Shown one piece after another: positions 51,277 to 64,000 of a stretch of 64,000 nucleotides of DNA. The position numbers and the translations under genes are program-made. Origin of the DNA: Hydrogenophaga sp. GTDB taxonomy: Bacteria > Pseudomonadota > Gammaproteobacteria > Burkholderiales > Burkholderiaceae_C. Below the pieces are notes generated by a model, which worked only from the letters and a program-made list of their open reading frames with translations, had not been told where the DNA came from and ran no database searches. The stretch is taken from positions 37,621 through 101,620 of the forward strand of contig NZ_SDDV01000008.1 of NCBI RefSeq assembly GCF_014773545.1, given 5' to 3'. How positions within the stretch are numbered: the stretch's first letter is position 1; every line of letters starts with the position of its first letter.

Positions 51277-53325
51277 TCAGGCCCTGTCGCTCGCTCGTTG
51301 CCCTGGCTCTTTCTCCGGCGGGAATTCAAAGTCGAGCAGTTGCGGGTGGGTCGCTTCGCCCTCGAAGAAAGGCGGTTTGCCTTGCTGAGCGGGCTGCGCT
51401 GCGCTGGTGCCGGGCGTGAGCACAGCGGATTTGGGCGACACGGGTTCGACGGCCGGCTCTTGCGACCATTCGTTCAGGTCGATGTCCAGCCCCAGACGCG
51501 CCGAAGCCGGCGGCAGCAGATCGCGGTCTGGGTCGGCTCGCACGGGCGCGAGCGCGGCGGCTGCGGCCTTGAGGGGTTTGATCCGGGTTTGCTCAAAATC
51601 GCTGACAGGCGCGGCCACACCCGCCTCGCGCCTGATGATGTCCTGCGCCAAGGCATGCAACAACAACAGCTCGCGGTACGCATCGAGGTCGAACACCTCG
51701 GCCTGTGGATCGTTCGGGTCGCGAAAAATCGATTGCTCGATCACGTCGAGCACGCGGGGCTGGGGCCACAGCGCCTGTATCCGGCTGAACGCCGCCTCAT
51801 AGGCTTCCAGATTGCGACCCCGGTCGGCGTATTGCTCGAAGCTCGGAACGCCGGCGTTGAACAGCCGGTTGAACTCTACGCGCAAGCGCTCGTAGTCGGA
51901 TTTTTGTCCGAGCCGGTGGAAAATCTTGAGCAAATCGAGATAGATCAGCGCGCTGGGCTGCTGGCTTTCCAAGACATGGCTGGTCAAAATTTGAATCGCC
52001 TGCTCATCCTGACCGATCGACACAAAGAAGTCGGCCTGCTGCTGCACGTCGAACAATTCTTCGGTGGCCAGCGAACGCGAGGCACCGATCAGGCTAGGAC
52101 CGAAATCACGCCGCTCGCTGGCGCTCCACGCGGGCGCGTTGTCCAGCACCGGCGCTAGCGCTTGTGCATGGCCGAGGCCGAGCGCTTGCGGCCCGGACTC
52201 CAATTCGTCGTCTTGCGGCACCCCATCGCGCCGCGCATGCAAGCGCTTTTCGAGTGCCGGGCTCGCCGCCACCGGCTCCTGAATACGCGCCATCTTGCCC
52301 GACGCCGGCTCAGCCTGGGCCGCCCACCACGCCGGCCGAGCCGCTGCCACAACCCGCTGCTGCCGACGCCACAGCAGCAGCGCCAGCAACGCCAATGCCA
52401 GCAAGGCGCCCAGCAGGTACAGCCATCGATGCATCTGACTGCTGCGCTGGGCCGCCTGCAGTTGGCGCTCCAAGGCGGCCATCTGCGCCCTGTCTTGCGC
52501 CTGGGCGTCCAGCAAGGCCCGGGACTGTGCCTCAAGCGCGACGAGTCTGTGCGCCTGTCTGAGTCTGTCTTCAGGCGCCGCGTTGATGGCTTGCCACAAC
52601 AACGCGGCAGCGCGGCTGGCCTCGGGTGTGCCGGGCTGGCTGTGCAAGGTGCGCGAGAGTTCGAGCCGCGGTGCTGCAGCGCCGTCCAGACTCAGATCGA
52701 GCGGATCGAGCTGCAAACGCGGCTCGCTGGCGCGCACGGGTGCGGCCGCACGGCGCAGCACGCTGTTTTCCCGGGGACGCACCGGCGGCCCGGCGGCTGC
52801 TGCGCGGGCGGGCAAAGCCGCACGCGCTGGCGCTGCCGGGCCTGGCGCCGCGTCTCCTGCAAGGCCTGTGGCAAGTGCGACAGCATTCGGGGGCGGCACC
52901 TGGGGCGCCAGAACCGGCTGGACGCCAACGGGTGCTGCGATCGCCCGGGCTGCAAGCTCGGGCGGCGGGTCTGCCAGCAAGGCATAGCGACGAGAAAAGG
53001 GCGCGCCGCAGCCTGCACGCACCTCAAGCGTGACGATGGGCTCGTTGATTGGCTGGAACGACTGGATGCGCAACCAGACCTGATTCGGTTCAGCGCCGTT
53101 TTGCGGCGTGAGTCGCAGCCGACCCGGAGCCAGTTGCTCATCGCCGTAAAAGACATAGGCACCCAGGCACAATTGGGACGCGTCTGCGCCGGCGGCCACC
53201 GTCACCGGAACGCGAACATCCAGCCCCTGACCTAGCACCGCCTCTCCGCTGAGTTGGCCCAGGGTCGCAGCCGCACTGCTCAGCGCTGTCAAGATCATCA
53301 CACAAGCGACCCAGATTTGACGCAC
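51277..53325 (-). CDS. FimV/HubP-like motility or cell-pole protein
   Basis: N-terminal FimV-like region LGQLSGEAVLGQGLDVRVPVTVAAGADASQLCLGAYVFYGDEQLAPGRLRLT, coiled coil, TM, C-terminal TPR-like FimV domain. Confidence 0.7.
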   Translation of the reverse strand: MRQIWVACVMILTALSSAAATLGQLSGEAVLGQGLDVRVPVTVAAGADASQLCLGAYVFYGDEQLAPGRLRLTPQNGAEPNQVWLRIQSFQPINEPIVTLEVRAGCGAPFSRRYALLADPPPELAARAIAAPVGVQPVLAPQVPPPNAVALATGLAGDAAPGPAAPARAALPARAAAAGPPVRPRENSVLRRAAAPVRASEPRLQLDPLDLSLDGAAAPRLELSRTLHSQPGTPEASRAAALLWQAINAAPEDRLRQAHRLVALEAQSRALLDAQAQDRAQMAALERQLQAAQRSSQMHRWLYLLGALLALALLALLLWRRQQRVVAAARPAWWAAQAEPASGKMARIQEPVAASPALEKRLHARRDGVPQDDELESGPQALGLGHAQALAPVLDNAPAWSASERRDFGPSLIGASRSLATEELFDVQQQADFFVSIGQDEQAIQILTSHVLESQQPSALIYLDLLKIFHRLGQKSDYERLRVEFNRLFNAGVPSFEQYADRGRNLEAYEAAFSRIQALWPQPRVLDVIEQSIFRDPNDPQAEVFDLDAYRELLLLHALAQDIIRREAGVAAPVSDFEQTRIKPLKAAAAALAPVRADPDRDLLPPASARLGLDIDLNEWSQEPAVEPVSPKSAVLTPGTSAAQPAQQGKPPFFEGEATHPQLLDFEFPPEKEPGQRASDRA

Positions 53326-53517
53326 GTCGGCTACCCTCGGATATAAAGCTAAAGCATTCTGACACAGGGCGCGCCCGATTTAATTTTGAAAATGGCTTGT
53401 TTTGTGGCGCAATTCTCGAGTGACGGGCGACGCGGGCGCGGCAAGAGTTGACCCCATTCCTGCACGCTTGCCCCGCAGCGCCGACCTGACCCAATCTCCT
53501 CCAACACCGACCGCCCC

Positions 53518-54297
53518 ATGACCGCCAGCCTCGAAAGTCAGCGCCACGGCCAGACCCTGGTTCTGAGCATCAGCAACCCCGAACACCAAAACGCGCTGGA
53601 GCCCGGTATTTATGCCGCTGGCATCGAAGTGCTCAACGCGGTCGAGAACAACCCCGAGTTGCGCAGCGTGATCATCACCGGCAAGGGTCCATACTTCTGT
53701 TCCGGCGCTCGGCTGCAACGGTTGCTGGAAAACCGGCAGCAGCCACCCGAGCTGCAGGCACAAAGTATCGATGGTTTGCACCACTGGATAGAGACCATTC
53801 GCGTTTTTCCCAAGCCGGTGCTGGCGGCGGTCGAAGGGCCCTGCGCCGGCGCCGGGTTTTCTCTCGCGCTGGCCTGTGACCTGGTGGTGGCGGCACAAGA
53901 CAGCGTGTTCATCATGAGCTACAGCCAGGTCGGCCTCTCACCCGACGGTGGCGCCAGTTGGAGCCTGCTGCGCGCCCTGCCGCGCCAGACGGCGCTGGAA
54001 TTGCTGCTCAGCGGCGAACGCGTGGGAGCCGATCGCCTGCAGCAGCTCGGCCTGGTCAATCGGGTCAGCGCGCCCGGCCAAGCGCTGGCGGATGCGCTGC
54101 ACTGGTGTGAAAAGCTCAACGCCCGCGCCCCCAACGCGCTAGCCAGCATCAAGGAACTGGTCAACGAAGCGTCCACGGCGACGCTGCCCGAGCAACTGGG
54201 TCGAGAACGAGATCATTTCGTGCGCTGCCTGCACCACGCCAACGCCGGCGAAGGCATCACGGCATTTCTGGACAAGCGCACACCCCATTACCGCTGA
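53518..54297 (+). CDS. Enoyl-CoA hydratase/isomerase family protein
   Basis: ITGKGPYFCSGARLQRLLE, VEGPCAGAGFSLALACDLVVAA, SYSQVGLSPDGGASWSLLRALP. Confidence 0.9.
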   Translation: MTASLESQRHGQTLVLSISNPEHQNALEPGIYAAGIEVLNAVENNPELRSVIITGKGPYFCSGARLQRLLENRQQPPELQAQSIDGLHHWIETIRVFPKPVLAAVEGPCAGAGFSLALACDLVVAAQDSVFIMSYSQVGLSPDGGASWSLLRALPRQTALELLLSGERVGADRLQQLGLVNRVSAPGQALADALHWCEKLNARAPNALASIKELVNEASTATLPEQLGRERDHFVRCLHHANAGEGITAFLDKRTPHYR

Positions 54298-54332
54298 ACC
54301 GACATCTGATTGACTCACCCGCAAGACAGCCC

Positions 54333-54482
54333 ATGAACGAACCGATGCTGACCATGGAGGAACGCAAGGCGATCAACAAGGGGCGCTGGTTCGGCGGCTC
54401 TCATCTTCCCTGCGCCACGACATACTCCGATGCGCCTGCGTCAAGGACATTTGTCGACATGCCAGTCACGCGCGGCTGCTGA
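54333..54482 (+). pseudogene. Frameshifted N-terminal relic of a Crp/Fnr-family regulator
   Basis: MNEPMLTMEERKAINKGRWF in one frame continues as SSSLRHDILRCACVK in another, resembling the Crp/Fnr N-terminal region; then truncated. Confidence 0.45.
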
Positions 54483-54626
54483 ACTCAGCGCGACGCTCCA
54501 GCACAAGTCGGATCAAGAGCACCCAGGTGCAGGCGGCCAAAGCCGACGCAGAACCACCCCCAGGCAAAAAACTGGGGGTCTGACAGGAAAACCGGGTTCA
54601 GCAGCGGCTATAATCAACAGCTTAGT

Positions 54627-54703
54627 CGGAGCGTAGCGCAGCCTGGTAGCGCATCTGCTTTGGGAGCAGAGGGTCGCGAGTTCGAATCCCGCCGCTCCGA
54701 CCA
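54627..54703 (+). tRNA. tRNA-Pro(TGG)
   Basis: 77-nt cloverleaf cggagcg...cgctccgacca, anticodon loop TTTGGGA. Confidence 0.95.
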
Positions 54704-54711
54704 TTCACAAC

Positions 54712-54739
54712 AAAAAGGCCCACGCTGTGGGCCTTTTTT
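54712..54739 (+). terminator. Rho-independent terminator
   Basis: aaaaaggcccacgctgtgggcctttttt hairpin plus T tract. Confidence 0.8.
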
Positions 54740-54758
54740 CTGCCAGTCTGCATACCGT

Positions 54759-54835
54759 CTACCCGTAGCTCAACTGGATAGAGCAGCTGCCTTCTAAGCA
54801 GCAGGTCGGGGGTTCGAGTCCCTCCGGGTAGGCCA
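54759..54835 (+). tRNA. tRNA-Arg(TCT)
   Basis: 77-nt cloverleaf ctacccg...cgggtaggcca, anticodon loop CTTCTAA. Confidence 0.93.
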
Positions 54836-55378
54836 TAGATAAGTTTCAAGAGGCATCAGAAACCCCCGGATTGTCTTACAAGACTTTGATTTCAAAAGTT
54901 TATTGACCCCTGCAAAGTAAATCACGACGATTTAGTGCACTGGCACGTTCGTCGCATCAATTGTGGTCCGCGTCAACTAAGCTTCCATCAAAAGTCAACT
55001 GACAATGCGCGCCGAATTTCTCAAAAATTGCCTCTGTGGTACCGCCGCGTGCCCATGCACGAGGTCTTGGACGACAGCAGCGTACGCTCTTTCAGCACGC
55101 TTTTTCCTCGGGTCGGCGGTGGCTTCCAAGTGGACGTAACCGACCGGGCGTACGGCCGCAGCGCCATTCACGACGGCCTGCCCTGGTTCATCTGCGACAT
55201 GCGTGTGCCGCTCTTGAGGAGCCGGATGTCGCTGACTTTCATGCCTACTCTCCTGGGTTGATGGCCGCCGCACATAGGACAGATGCAAGCGGCAATTCAG
55301 CCCACAATACACCCATCCTTCTGGCCAGCGCCGCCCTCGTGCAGCGGCATTGAACCGCACGAAACCACTGGAGAGTCC

Positions 55379-56686
55379 ATGCCCGGCTATGCCGACCCCG
55401 GCTTTGACACCCTGGCGCTACACGCCGCAGCCGCACCCGACCCCGCCAGCGGCGCGCGTGCGCTGCCGATTCACCTGAGCACCTCGTTCGTGTTCGAGTC
55501 TTGCGACCATGCCGCCGCGCTGTTCAATCTGGAGCGCGCGGGCCACGTCTACAGCCGCATCAGCAACCCCACCAACGCGGCGTTCGAGCAGCGCGTGGCC
55601 GCGCTCGAAGGTGGCATTGGCGCCATTTCATGCGCCAGCGGCCAGGCCGCGCTGCACCTGACGATTGCCACGCTGATGGGCGCTGGCGCGCACATCGTCG
55701 CCAGCAGCGCGCTCTACGGTGGCAGCCATAACCTGCTGCACTACACGCTGCGCCGCTTCGGCATCGAGACCACATTCGTCAAACCCGGCGACATCGACGG
55801 CTGGAAGGCTGCGGTGCGCCCGAACACCAAGCTGTTCTTTGGTGAAACGCTGGGCAACCCCGGCCTGGACGTGCTGGACATCCCGACCGTGGCGCAGATC
55901 GCGCACGAAGCGCGCGTGCCACTGCTGATGGACAGCACGCTGACCACGCCCTACCTCATCCAGCCCTTCCAACACGGCGCCGACTTGGTCTACCACTCGG
56001 CCACCAAGTTCCTGAGCGGCCACGGCACGGTGATCGGTGGCGTGGTGGTCGATGGCGGCAGCTTCGACTGGGAGGCCTCGGGCCAATACCCCGAACTGAC
56101 CGAACCTTACGACGGTTTCCACGGCATGATTTTCAGCGAAGAAAGCACGGTCGGTGCTTTCTTGCTGCGCGCGCGCCGCGAGGGCCTGCGCGACTTCGGC
56201 GCCTGCCTGAGCCCACACAGCGCCTGGCTGATTTTGCAAGGCATAGAAACCCTGCCGCTGCGCATGGAGCGCCACATCGCCAACACCGAAAAAGTGGTGG
56301 CCTTCCTGGTCAAGCAAACGCTGGTGAGCCGCGTTGGCCACCCGCTGCTCGAATCGCATCCCAGTCACGCACTGGCCGAGCGGCTGCTGCGTCATGGTGC
56401 CAAGGGTGCAGGCTCGGTGTTCAGCTTCGACATCAAGGGCTCGCGCGAACAGGGCAAGACCTTCATCGAAACACTCAAAATCTTCAGCCACCTGGCCAAT
56501 GTGGGCGACTGCCGCTCGCTGGTGATCCATCCGGCCAGCACGACACACTTTCGCATGAGCGACTCGGCGCTGACCAGCGCCGGTATCGGCCCCGGCACTA
56601 TTCGCCTGTCCATCGGGCTGGAAGACCCGGATGACCTGATAGAGGATTTGAAACGTGCCCTCAAGGCTGCAGAAAAGGCCGCTTGA
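55379..56686 (+). CDS. O-acetylhomoserine aminocarboxypropyltransferase / cysteine synthase (MetY-type)
   Basis: VYSRISNPTNAAFEQRVAALEGG, SALYGGSHNLLHYTL, GETLGNPGLDVLD, YHSATKFLSGHGTVIGG, DCRSLVIHPASTTH, RLSIGLEDPDDLIEDL. Confidence 0.93.
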   Translation: MPGYADPGFDTLALHAAAAPDPASGARALPIHLSTSFVFESCDHAAALFNLERAGHVYSRISNPTNAAFEQRVAALEGGIGAISCASGQAALHLTIATLMGAGAHIVASSALYGGSHNLLHYTLRRFGIETTFVKPGDIDGWKAAVRPNTKLFFGETLGNPGLDVLDIPTVAQIAHEARVPLLMDSTLTTPYLIQPFQHGADLVYHSATKFLSGHGTVIGGVVVDGGSFDWEASGQYPELTEPYDGFHGMIFSEESTVGAFLLRARREGLRDFGACLSPHSAWLILQGIETLPLRMERHIANTEKVVAFLVKQTLVSRVGHPLLESHPSHALAERLLRHGAKGAGSVFSFDIKGSREQGKTFIETLKIFSHLANVGDCRSLVIHPASTTHFRMSDSALTSAGIGPGTIRLSIGLEDPDDLIEDLKRALKAAEKAA

Positions 56687-56746
56687 TCCGTTCGGCAGGC
56701 TCATCAGAACAGGCCAAGCGCCGGGCGAACGAATGGGGGACTTCTG

Positions 56747-57565
56747 ATGCATCTCACTGTCAACGACGCCAATACCTACTGCTACAGCGGAGGCAAGGCC
56801 TTTGACCCGTCCAAGCCCACCGCCGTCTTCATCCACGGCGTGCTGGGCGACCACAGCGTCTGGATCCTGCAGTCGCGCTACCTGGCGCACCACGGCTACA
56901 ACGTGCTGGCGGTCGACCTGCCTGGCCACTGCAAGAGCGCCGGCCAAGCACCCTCATCGGTCGAAGAAGCAGCCGACTTCATCGGTGCGCTGCTCGACGC
57001 CGCAGACGTACGAAAGGCTGCGCTGATCGGTCATAGCTGGGGCTCGCTGATCGCGCTGGAAGCGGCGGCGCGGCTGCAAGACCGCGTCACACACCTGGTT
57101 CTGGTAGGCACCGCACACCCGATGAAGGTCTCGCCCGCGCTGCTTGATGCCTCGCTCAAGCAGCCCGAAAAGGCGCTGACTCAGATCAATGTGTTCTCGC
57201 GCAGCACGCTGGCCGCACCGCCCTCGACGCTGGGCCCAGGCACCTGGGTCTATGGCGCGAGCCTGGCGCTGGGGCGGCGCGTGCTGGCCAGCAACCCGAC
57301 GGTCAACCTGTTTCACCGCGGCTTTGTGGCCTGCGACAGCTACCGCGGCGGCGAAGCGGCCATGGCGGCCTTGACTTGCCCGGTGTTGTTCCTGCTGGGT
57401 GAGCAGGACCAGATGACGCCGCCCAAAGCGGCGCAGGGCTTGATCAAGGCGGGCAAGGCCGCTGCCAAGGCTGTGCAGGTGCTCAGCCTGCCGGTGGGCC
57501 ACCACCAGATGACCGAAGCGCCCGACGACACCCTGTTCGCCATCCGCGACTTCCTGCGGAATTGA
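56747..57565 (+). CDS. Alpha/beta hydrolase
   Basis: VFIHGVLGDHSVW, GHSWGSLIALE nucleophile elbow, LPVGHHQMTEAPD. Confidence 0.9.
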   Translation: MHLTVNDANTYCYSGGKAFDPSKPTAVFIHGVLGDHSVWILQSRYLAHHGYNVLAVDLPGHCKSAGQAPSSVEEAADFIGALLDAADVRKAALIGHSWGSLIALEAAARLQDRVTHLVLVGTAHPMKVSPALLDASLKQPEKALTQINVFSRSTLAAPPSTLGPGTWVYGASLALGRRVLASNPTVNLFHRGFVACDSYRGGEAAMAALTCPVLFLLGEQDQMTPPKAAQGLIKAGKAAAKAVQVLSLPVGHHQMTEAPDDTLFAIRDFLRN

Positions 57566-57747
57566 GTCCATGCTCACGTGTGTGCGACGCTGCGCGAAAA
57601 CGACCCGATGCGGCGGCGCATGCCCAGGCAAGCTTTCTCCTGATGCGCCGCCCCGAACTGATGACGCTTTACCGCGACGCCCAGGTGTTCAGCTCCGTCA
57701 AGCAGGAGGTAGTTTTGCAGAATTGCCCAAGCATCCCAAAAAAGTAG
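57566..57747 (+). pseudogene. Probable cytochrome P450 N-terminal relic
   Basis: CATLRENDPMRR in one frame and LLMRRPELMTLYRDAQVFSSVKQEV in another resemble the N-terminal P450 pattern (LRENDPV...VTRYxDVxxxYRDxxxFSS); frameshifted and truncated. Confidence 0.45.
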
Positions 57748-57869
57748 AAATCGGATCAAAAACACCTGACCGAGCAACAGCCTATCAGCGCAGAATAGCA
57801 AGGGCTGCGGCTTGCGCACGCTGCCGGTATCGCCCCAGCCCACACAGCAACTTCCAGAGCACCCACCCC

Positions 57870-58958
57870 ATGCCCCATTCACGCAACGCAAACGCCGTCC
57901 GCCTGGAGTTTGCACCCAACTCCCTGGTTCAGACCAACCTGTCGGGCGCGGCCTTCACCGGCGACTGGCTCTGGGTGGCTGGCGACGAAGCCTGTGGCCT
58001 GGATCGCCTGCGTCGGCTCGACCCCATGGGGTCCGACGTTTTGCGTTTTGGCGAGGTGCGCGACTTCCCTCTGGCCGATTTGCTAGACCTGCCAGGCTCA
58101 GCCGACGAAGAGGCCGACCTGGAAGGCATGGCGGTGGCCGATGGCTACCTCTGGGTGGTCGGCTCGCATGGCCTCAAGCGCAAGAACGCCAAGCCAGACC
58201 GGGCCCACGCCGACAACGCCAGACGGCTGGCGAAGCTGGCGCTGGACGGCAACCGGCGCCTGCTGGCCTGTCTGCCCATCGAGCCCGACGCCCAGGGCGC
58301 GCCCGGCCTGGTGCGACAGGCCCGAGACGGGCGCCGGGCCCTGCGGCTCAAGGGCGATGCGCAGGCGAACCTGCTCACCCGCGCCCTGGCCGACGACCCC
58401 CACTTCGGGCCCTACATGGCGATTCCAGGCAAGGACAACGGCTTCGACATCGAAGGCCTGGCGGTGGACGGACGCCGGCTGCTGCTTGGCCTGCGCGGCC
58501 CGGTGCTGCGCGGCTGGTCGGCGCTGCTCGAGATCGAGGTCGAGGCGCGCGGGGATCATCTGCGCCTGGCGCCGCTGGACGACAGCGGCACGCTGCTGCG
58601 CAAGCACTTCCTGCAGCTCGACGGCCTGGGCATTCGCGACCTGCATTTTTCTGGTGACGACCTGTACATCTTGGCCGGTCCGACGATGGTGCTCAACGGC
58701 GATATCCGTGTCTTCAAGTGGCCGCTGGCCCGGACTGCGATGGCTGCCAACCGCGAGCCTGTGTGTTTTGAAGATGAACTGACAGAATCGGTTGCGCTGC
58801 CGCACGGGCGCGGCACAAACCGCGCGGAGGCAATTTGTGACCTGCCCCCAGAACTGGCCAACGGGCAGCCGCGCTGGCTGGTGCTGTACGACGCGCCGGG
58901 CGCCGATCGCCGGGACGGCGAGCACACCGTCTTCGGCGATCTGCTGCAGCACGACTGA
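57870..58958 (+). CDS. DUF3616 domain protein
   Basis: SGAAFTGDWLWVAGDE...ADLEGMAVADGYLWVVGSHGLKRKN...DIEGLAVDGRRLLLGLRGPVLRGWSALLEIEV matches the DUF3616 pattern as remembered. Confidence 0.75.
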   Translation: MPHSRNANAVRLEFAPNSLVQTNLSGAAFTGDWLWVAGDEACGLDRLRRLDPMGSDVLRFGEVRDFPLADLLDLPGSADEEADLEGMAVADGYLWVVGSHGLKRKNAKPDRAHADNARRLAKLALDGNRRLLACLPIEPDAQGAPGLVRQARDGRRALRLKGDAQANLLTRALADDPHFGPYMAIPGKDNGFDIEGLAVDGRRLLLGLRGPVLRGWSALLEIEVEARGDHLRLAPLDDSGTLLRKHFLQLDGLGIRDLHFSGDDLYILAGPTMVLNGDIRVFKWPLARTAMAANREPVCFEDELTESVALPHGRGTNRAEAICDLPPELANGQPRWLVLYDAPGADRRDGEHTVFGDLLQHD

Positions 58959-59953
58959 TGGCCTCCAGCGCCTTTGCCCCGGCCCTGGACCCCGAGTCGG
59001 CGCTGCTGTTCGTGGTCAACGCCGCTGCAGGAGGCTTTGGCATCGATGTCAAGCGGGCCGTGATCGAATCGGCCCTGGCCGCGCGTGGACGCAAAGGCGA
59101 ACTGCTGATTTGCAGGCCCGCCGAGCTGGCGCAGGTGGCCGCCCAGGCCGCAGCGGCGGCGCTGGCGCGCGGCACAGCGGTGGTCGCTGTGGGCGGCGAT
59201 GGCAGTCTGAACACGGTGGCTCAGGCCGCGCACAAAACCGGTTGCGCCATGGGCGTCGTTCCCTACGGCACCTTCAACTACTTTGCCCGGACGCACGGCA
59301 TCCCCACCGACCCGGCCGCTGCCGCGCGGCTGCTGCTGGACGCGCGCCCGTTGCCGGTTCAGGTGGCCGCCATCAACGACCGGGTGTTCCTGGTCAACGC
59401 CAGCCTGGGCGTCTACCCCGAGCTGTTACGGGATCGAGAGGCCTACAAGGCCCGTTTTGGCCGCAGCCGCTGGGTGGCGTTCGTGGCGGCCTGTGCCACC
59501 TTGCTGCGCGCGCAACGCCGGCTGCGCCTGCACATCGAGCTGGGCAACACAGTCCGCGATGTGCAGACCCTGACGCTCTTCGTAAGCAACAACCGGCTGC
59601 AACTCGAGCATTTCGGTGCAAACCCGCCAGACACCGTGGTCGGCACGCCCGGACACGGCAGCATGGCCGCGCTGATGCTGCGTCCCATCGGCACGCTGTC
59701 CATGATCGGGCTGCTGCTGCATGGAGCCATGGGCAATCTGGACGAAGCCGCTGGCGTGGAAAGCTTCGAGTTTCAACACATGGTGGTCAGGCCCACCCTG
59801 CTCCCCGGCCGCCAAGAGGTGGTGGTGGCGTTCGACGGCGAGGTGGCACGGATGCGCGCACCGATCGACTTTCGCGTGCTCGAAAAGCCCCTGTACCTGC
59901 TCCAGGCCCCTGACTCACCGGGCTCGGTTGAGGCGACAGAAGCTGCCGCATGA
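58958..59953 (+). CDS. Diacylglycerol kinase / YegS-like lipid kinase family protein
   Basis: FVVNAAAGG, VAVGGDGSLNTVAQAAHKTGCAMGVVPYGTFNYFARTHGIPTDPAAAARLLL. Confidence 0.88.
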   Translation: MASSAFAPALDPESALLFVVNAAAGGFGIDVKRAVIESALAARGRKGELLICRPAELAQVAAQAAAAALARGTAVVAVGGDGSLNTVAQAAHKTGCAMGVVPYGTFNYFARTHGIPTDPAAAARLLLDARPLPVQVAAINDRVFLVNASLGVYPELLRDREAYKARFGRSRWVAFVAACATLLRAQRRLRLHIELGNTVRDVQTLTLFVSNNRLQLEHFGANPPDTVVGTPGHGSMAALMLRPIGTLSMIGLLLHGAMGNLDEAAGVESFEFQHMVVRPTLLPGRQEVVVAFDGEVARMRAPIDFRVLEKPLYLLQAPDSPGSVEATEAAA

Positions 59954-60801
59954 GCGTGCTGCTGCAAATCTCTGACACCCATTTCGGCACCGAACAACCC
60001 CAGGTGGTCGAGGCGCTGGTGGCCCTGGCAGCGCAGCAGCGGCCGGACCTGGTGGCGCTCACAGGCGACATCACGCAGCGCGCACGGCCGGCCCAGTTTC
60101 GCGCGGCCAAGGCCTTCGTCGACCGACTCGGTGCGCCGGTCCTGGCCATCCCCGGCAACCACGACATTGCGCTGTTTGACCTCTGGGCCCGTCTGAGCCG
60201 CCCTTACGCGCGCTACGCCGCCGCATTCGGGGCCGATCTTGAGCCCGTGCACTCATCGCCAGAATGGCTGGTCATCGGCGTCAACACCACGCGCGCCTGG
60301 CGCCATAAAAACGGCGAGGTGTCCACGGCGCAGATCGATAGGGTGGCCAAGCGGCTGAGCGCGGCCAGCCCGGGGCAATTGCGCGTGGTGTTGGTGCACC
60401 AGCCGGTTGCCGTGACCGAGGCGCGCGACCGGACCAACCTGCTGCGCGGGCGCAGCGATGCCCTGCGGGTCTGGGCAGCGGCCGGGGTCGACCTGCTGCT
60501 GGGCGGCCACATTCACCTGCCGTACACGCTGGCGCTGCACGGGTTGGAGCGGCCGCTGTGGGTGGTGCAGGCGGGCACCGCCGTCTCGCGGCGCACCCGC
60601 GCTGGGCTGCCCAACTCGGTGAACATCCTGCGCTGGGGCGATGCGCCTGACGTGCAGAATGACGTGCAGAATGACCTAGGCTGGTCTGAGGTGCAGCGCA
60701 GTTGCCGCATCGAGCAATGGGACTTTGCACGCGACGAACAGCGCTTCGTCCGAACGGCGGTGACAGCCGTGCAACCCGAGCGTCAAACCGCCCGGGCCTG
60801 A
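59950..60801 (+). CDS. Metallophosphoesterase (CpdA-like)
   Basis: [52 protein letters not shown]. Confidence 0.9.
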   Translation: MSVLLQISDTHFGTEQPQVVEALVALAAQQRPDLVALTGDITQRARPAQFRAAKAFVDRLGAPVLAIPGNHDIALFDLWARLSRPYARYAAAFGADLEPVHSSPEWLVIGVNTTRAWRHKNGEVSTAQIDRVAKRLSAASPGQLRVVLVHQPVAVTEARDRTNLLRGRSDALRVWAAAGVDLLLGGHIHLPYTLALHGLERPLWVVQAGTAVSRRTRAGLPNSVNILRWGDAPDVQNDVQNDLGWSEVQRSCRIEQWDFARDEQRFVRTAVTAVQPERQTARA

Positions 60802-60904
60802 GACGCCATCTCTGCCTTGGGACCGGGAGCACTCGATAGCGCGCGCCGGCTTATCATGTCGGGTTGCCCTGCTGCTGCCAGAACCCTGCCCTGGCGCCCC
60901 TGCC

Positions 60905-63991
<3,087 letters not shown>

Positions 63992-64000
63992 GCCGATGCC

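Noticed and set aside
60650-60675. Tandem gacgtgcagaat-type repeat
   Set aside because: In-frame duplication of VQND codons in the phosphoesterase gene; minor microduplication only.

Overview
The 64 kb window is a GC-rich chromosomal segment with gene content typical of a betaproteobacterium (Burkholderiales-like; inferred from gene order, not from a search). Most of it is housekeeping DNA: 3' part of rng, msbA, tolB-pal-cpoB, tcdA, a transglutaminase/ATP-grasp cluster, cobC-cobS, rlmB, mnmH, leuCDB, deoA-like plus PRPP-synthetase-like genes, recN-rapZ, mutY / dynamin-like GTPase / mutM, ribE-ribBA-ribH-nusB, tolQRA, a fimV-like gene, three tRNAs (Lys, Pro, Arg), a metY-type gene, a DUF3616 / lipid-kinase-like / phosphoesterase operon, and uvrA. 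The strongest candidate for an undescribed system is the ~3.6 kb block at about 1058-4690. It carries a short ribbon-helix-helix (ParD/CopG-type) antitoxin-like ORF directly upstream of a 1012-aa protein. That protein appears to fuse an N-terminal RelE/HigB-like toxin fold to a UvrD-type SF1 helicase, ankyrin repeat(s) and an unassigned C-terminal region. The block lies between the rng stop codon and a second, synonymously diverged copy of the rng 3' end (QYDIVLL-stop), which suggests insertion with replacement of the rng tail. Other notable items: a truncated relic of a CRISPR-associated NE0113/ring-nuclease-type gene next to an IS110 element with a possible bridge-RNA region, a 127-bp double-hairpin repeat present twice (one copy forms the ribBA C-terminus), and several gene relics (IS5-type transposase, Crp/Fnr, P450). 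All family calls come from reading motifs; no database search was run.
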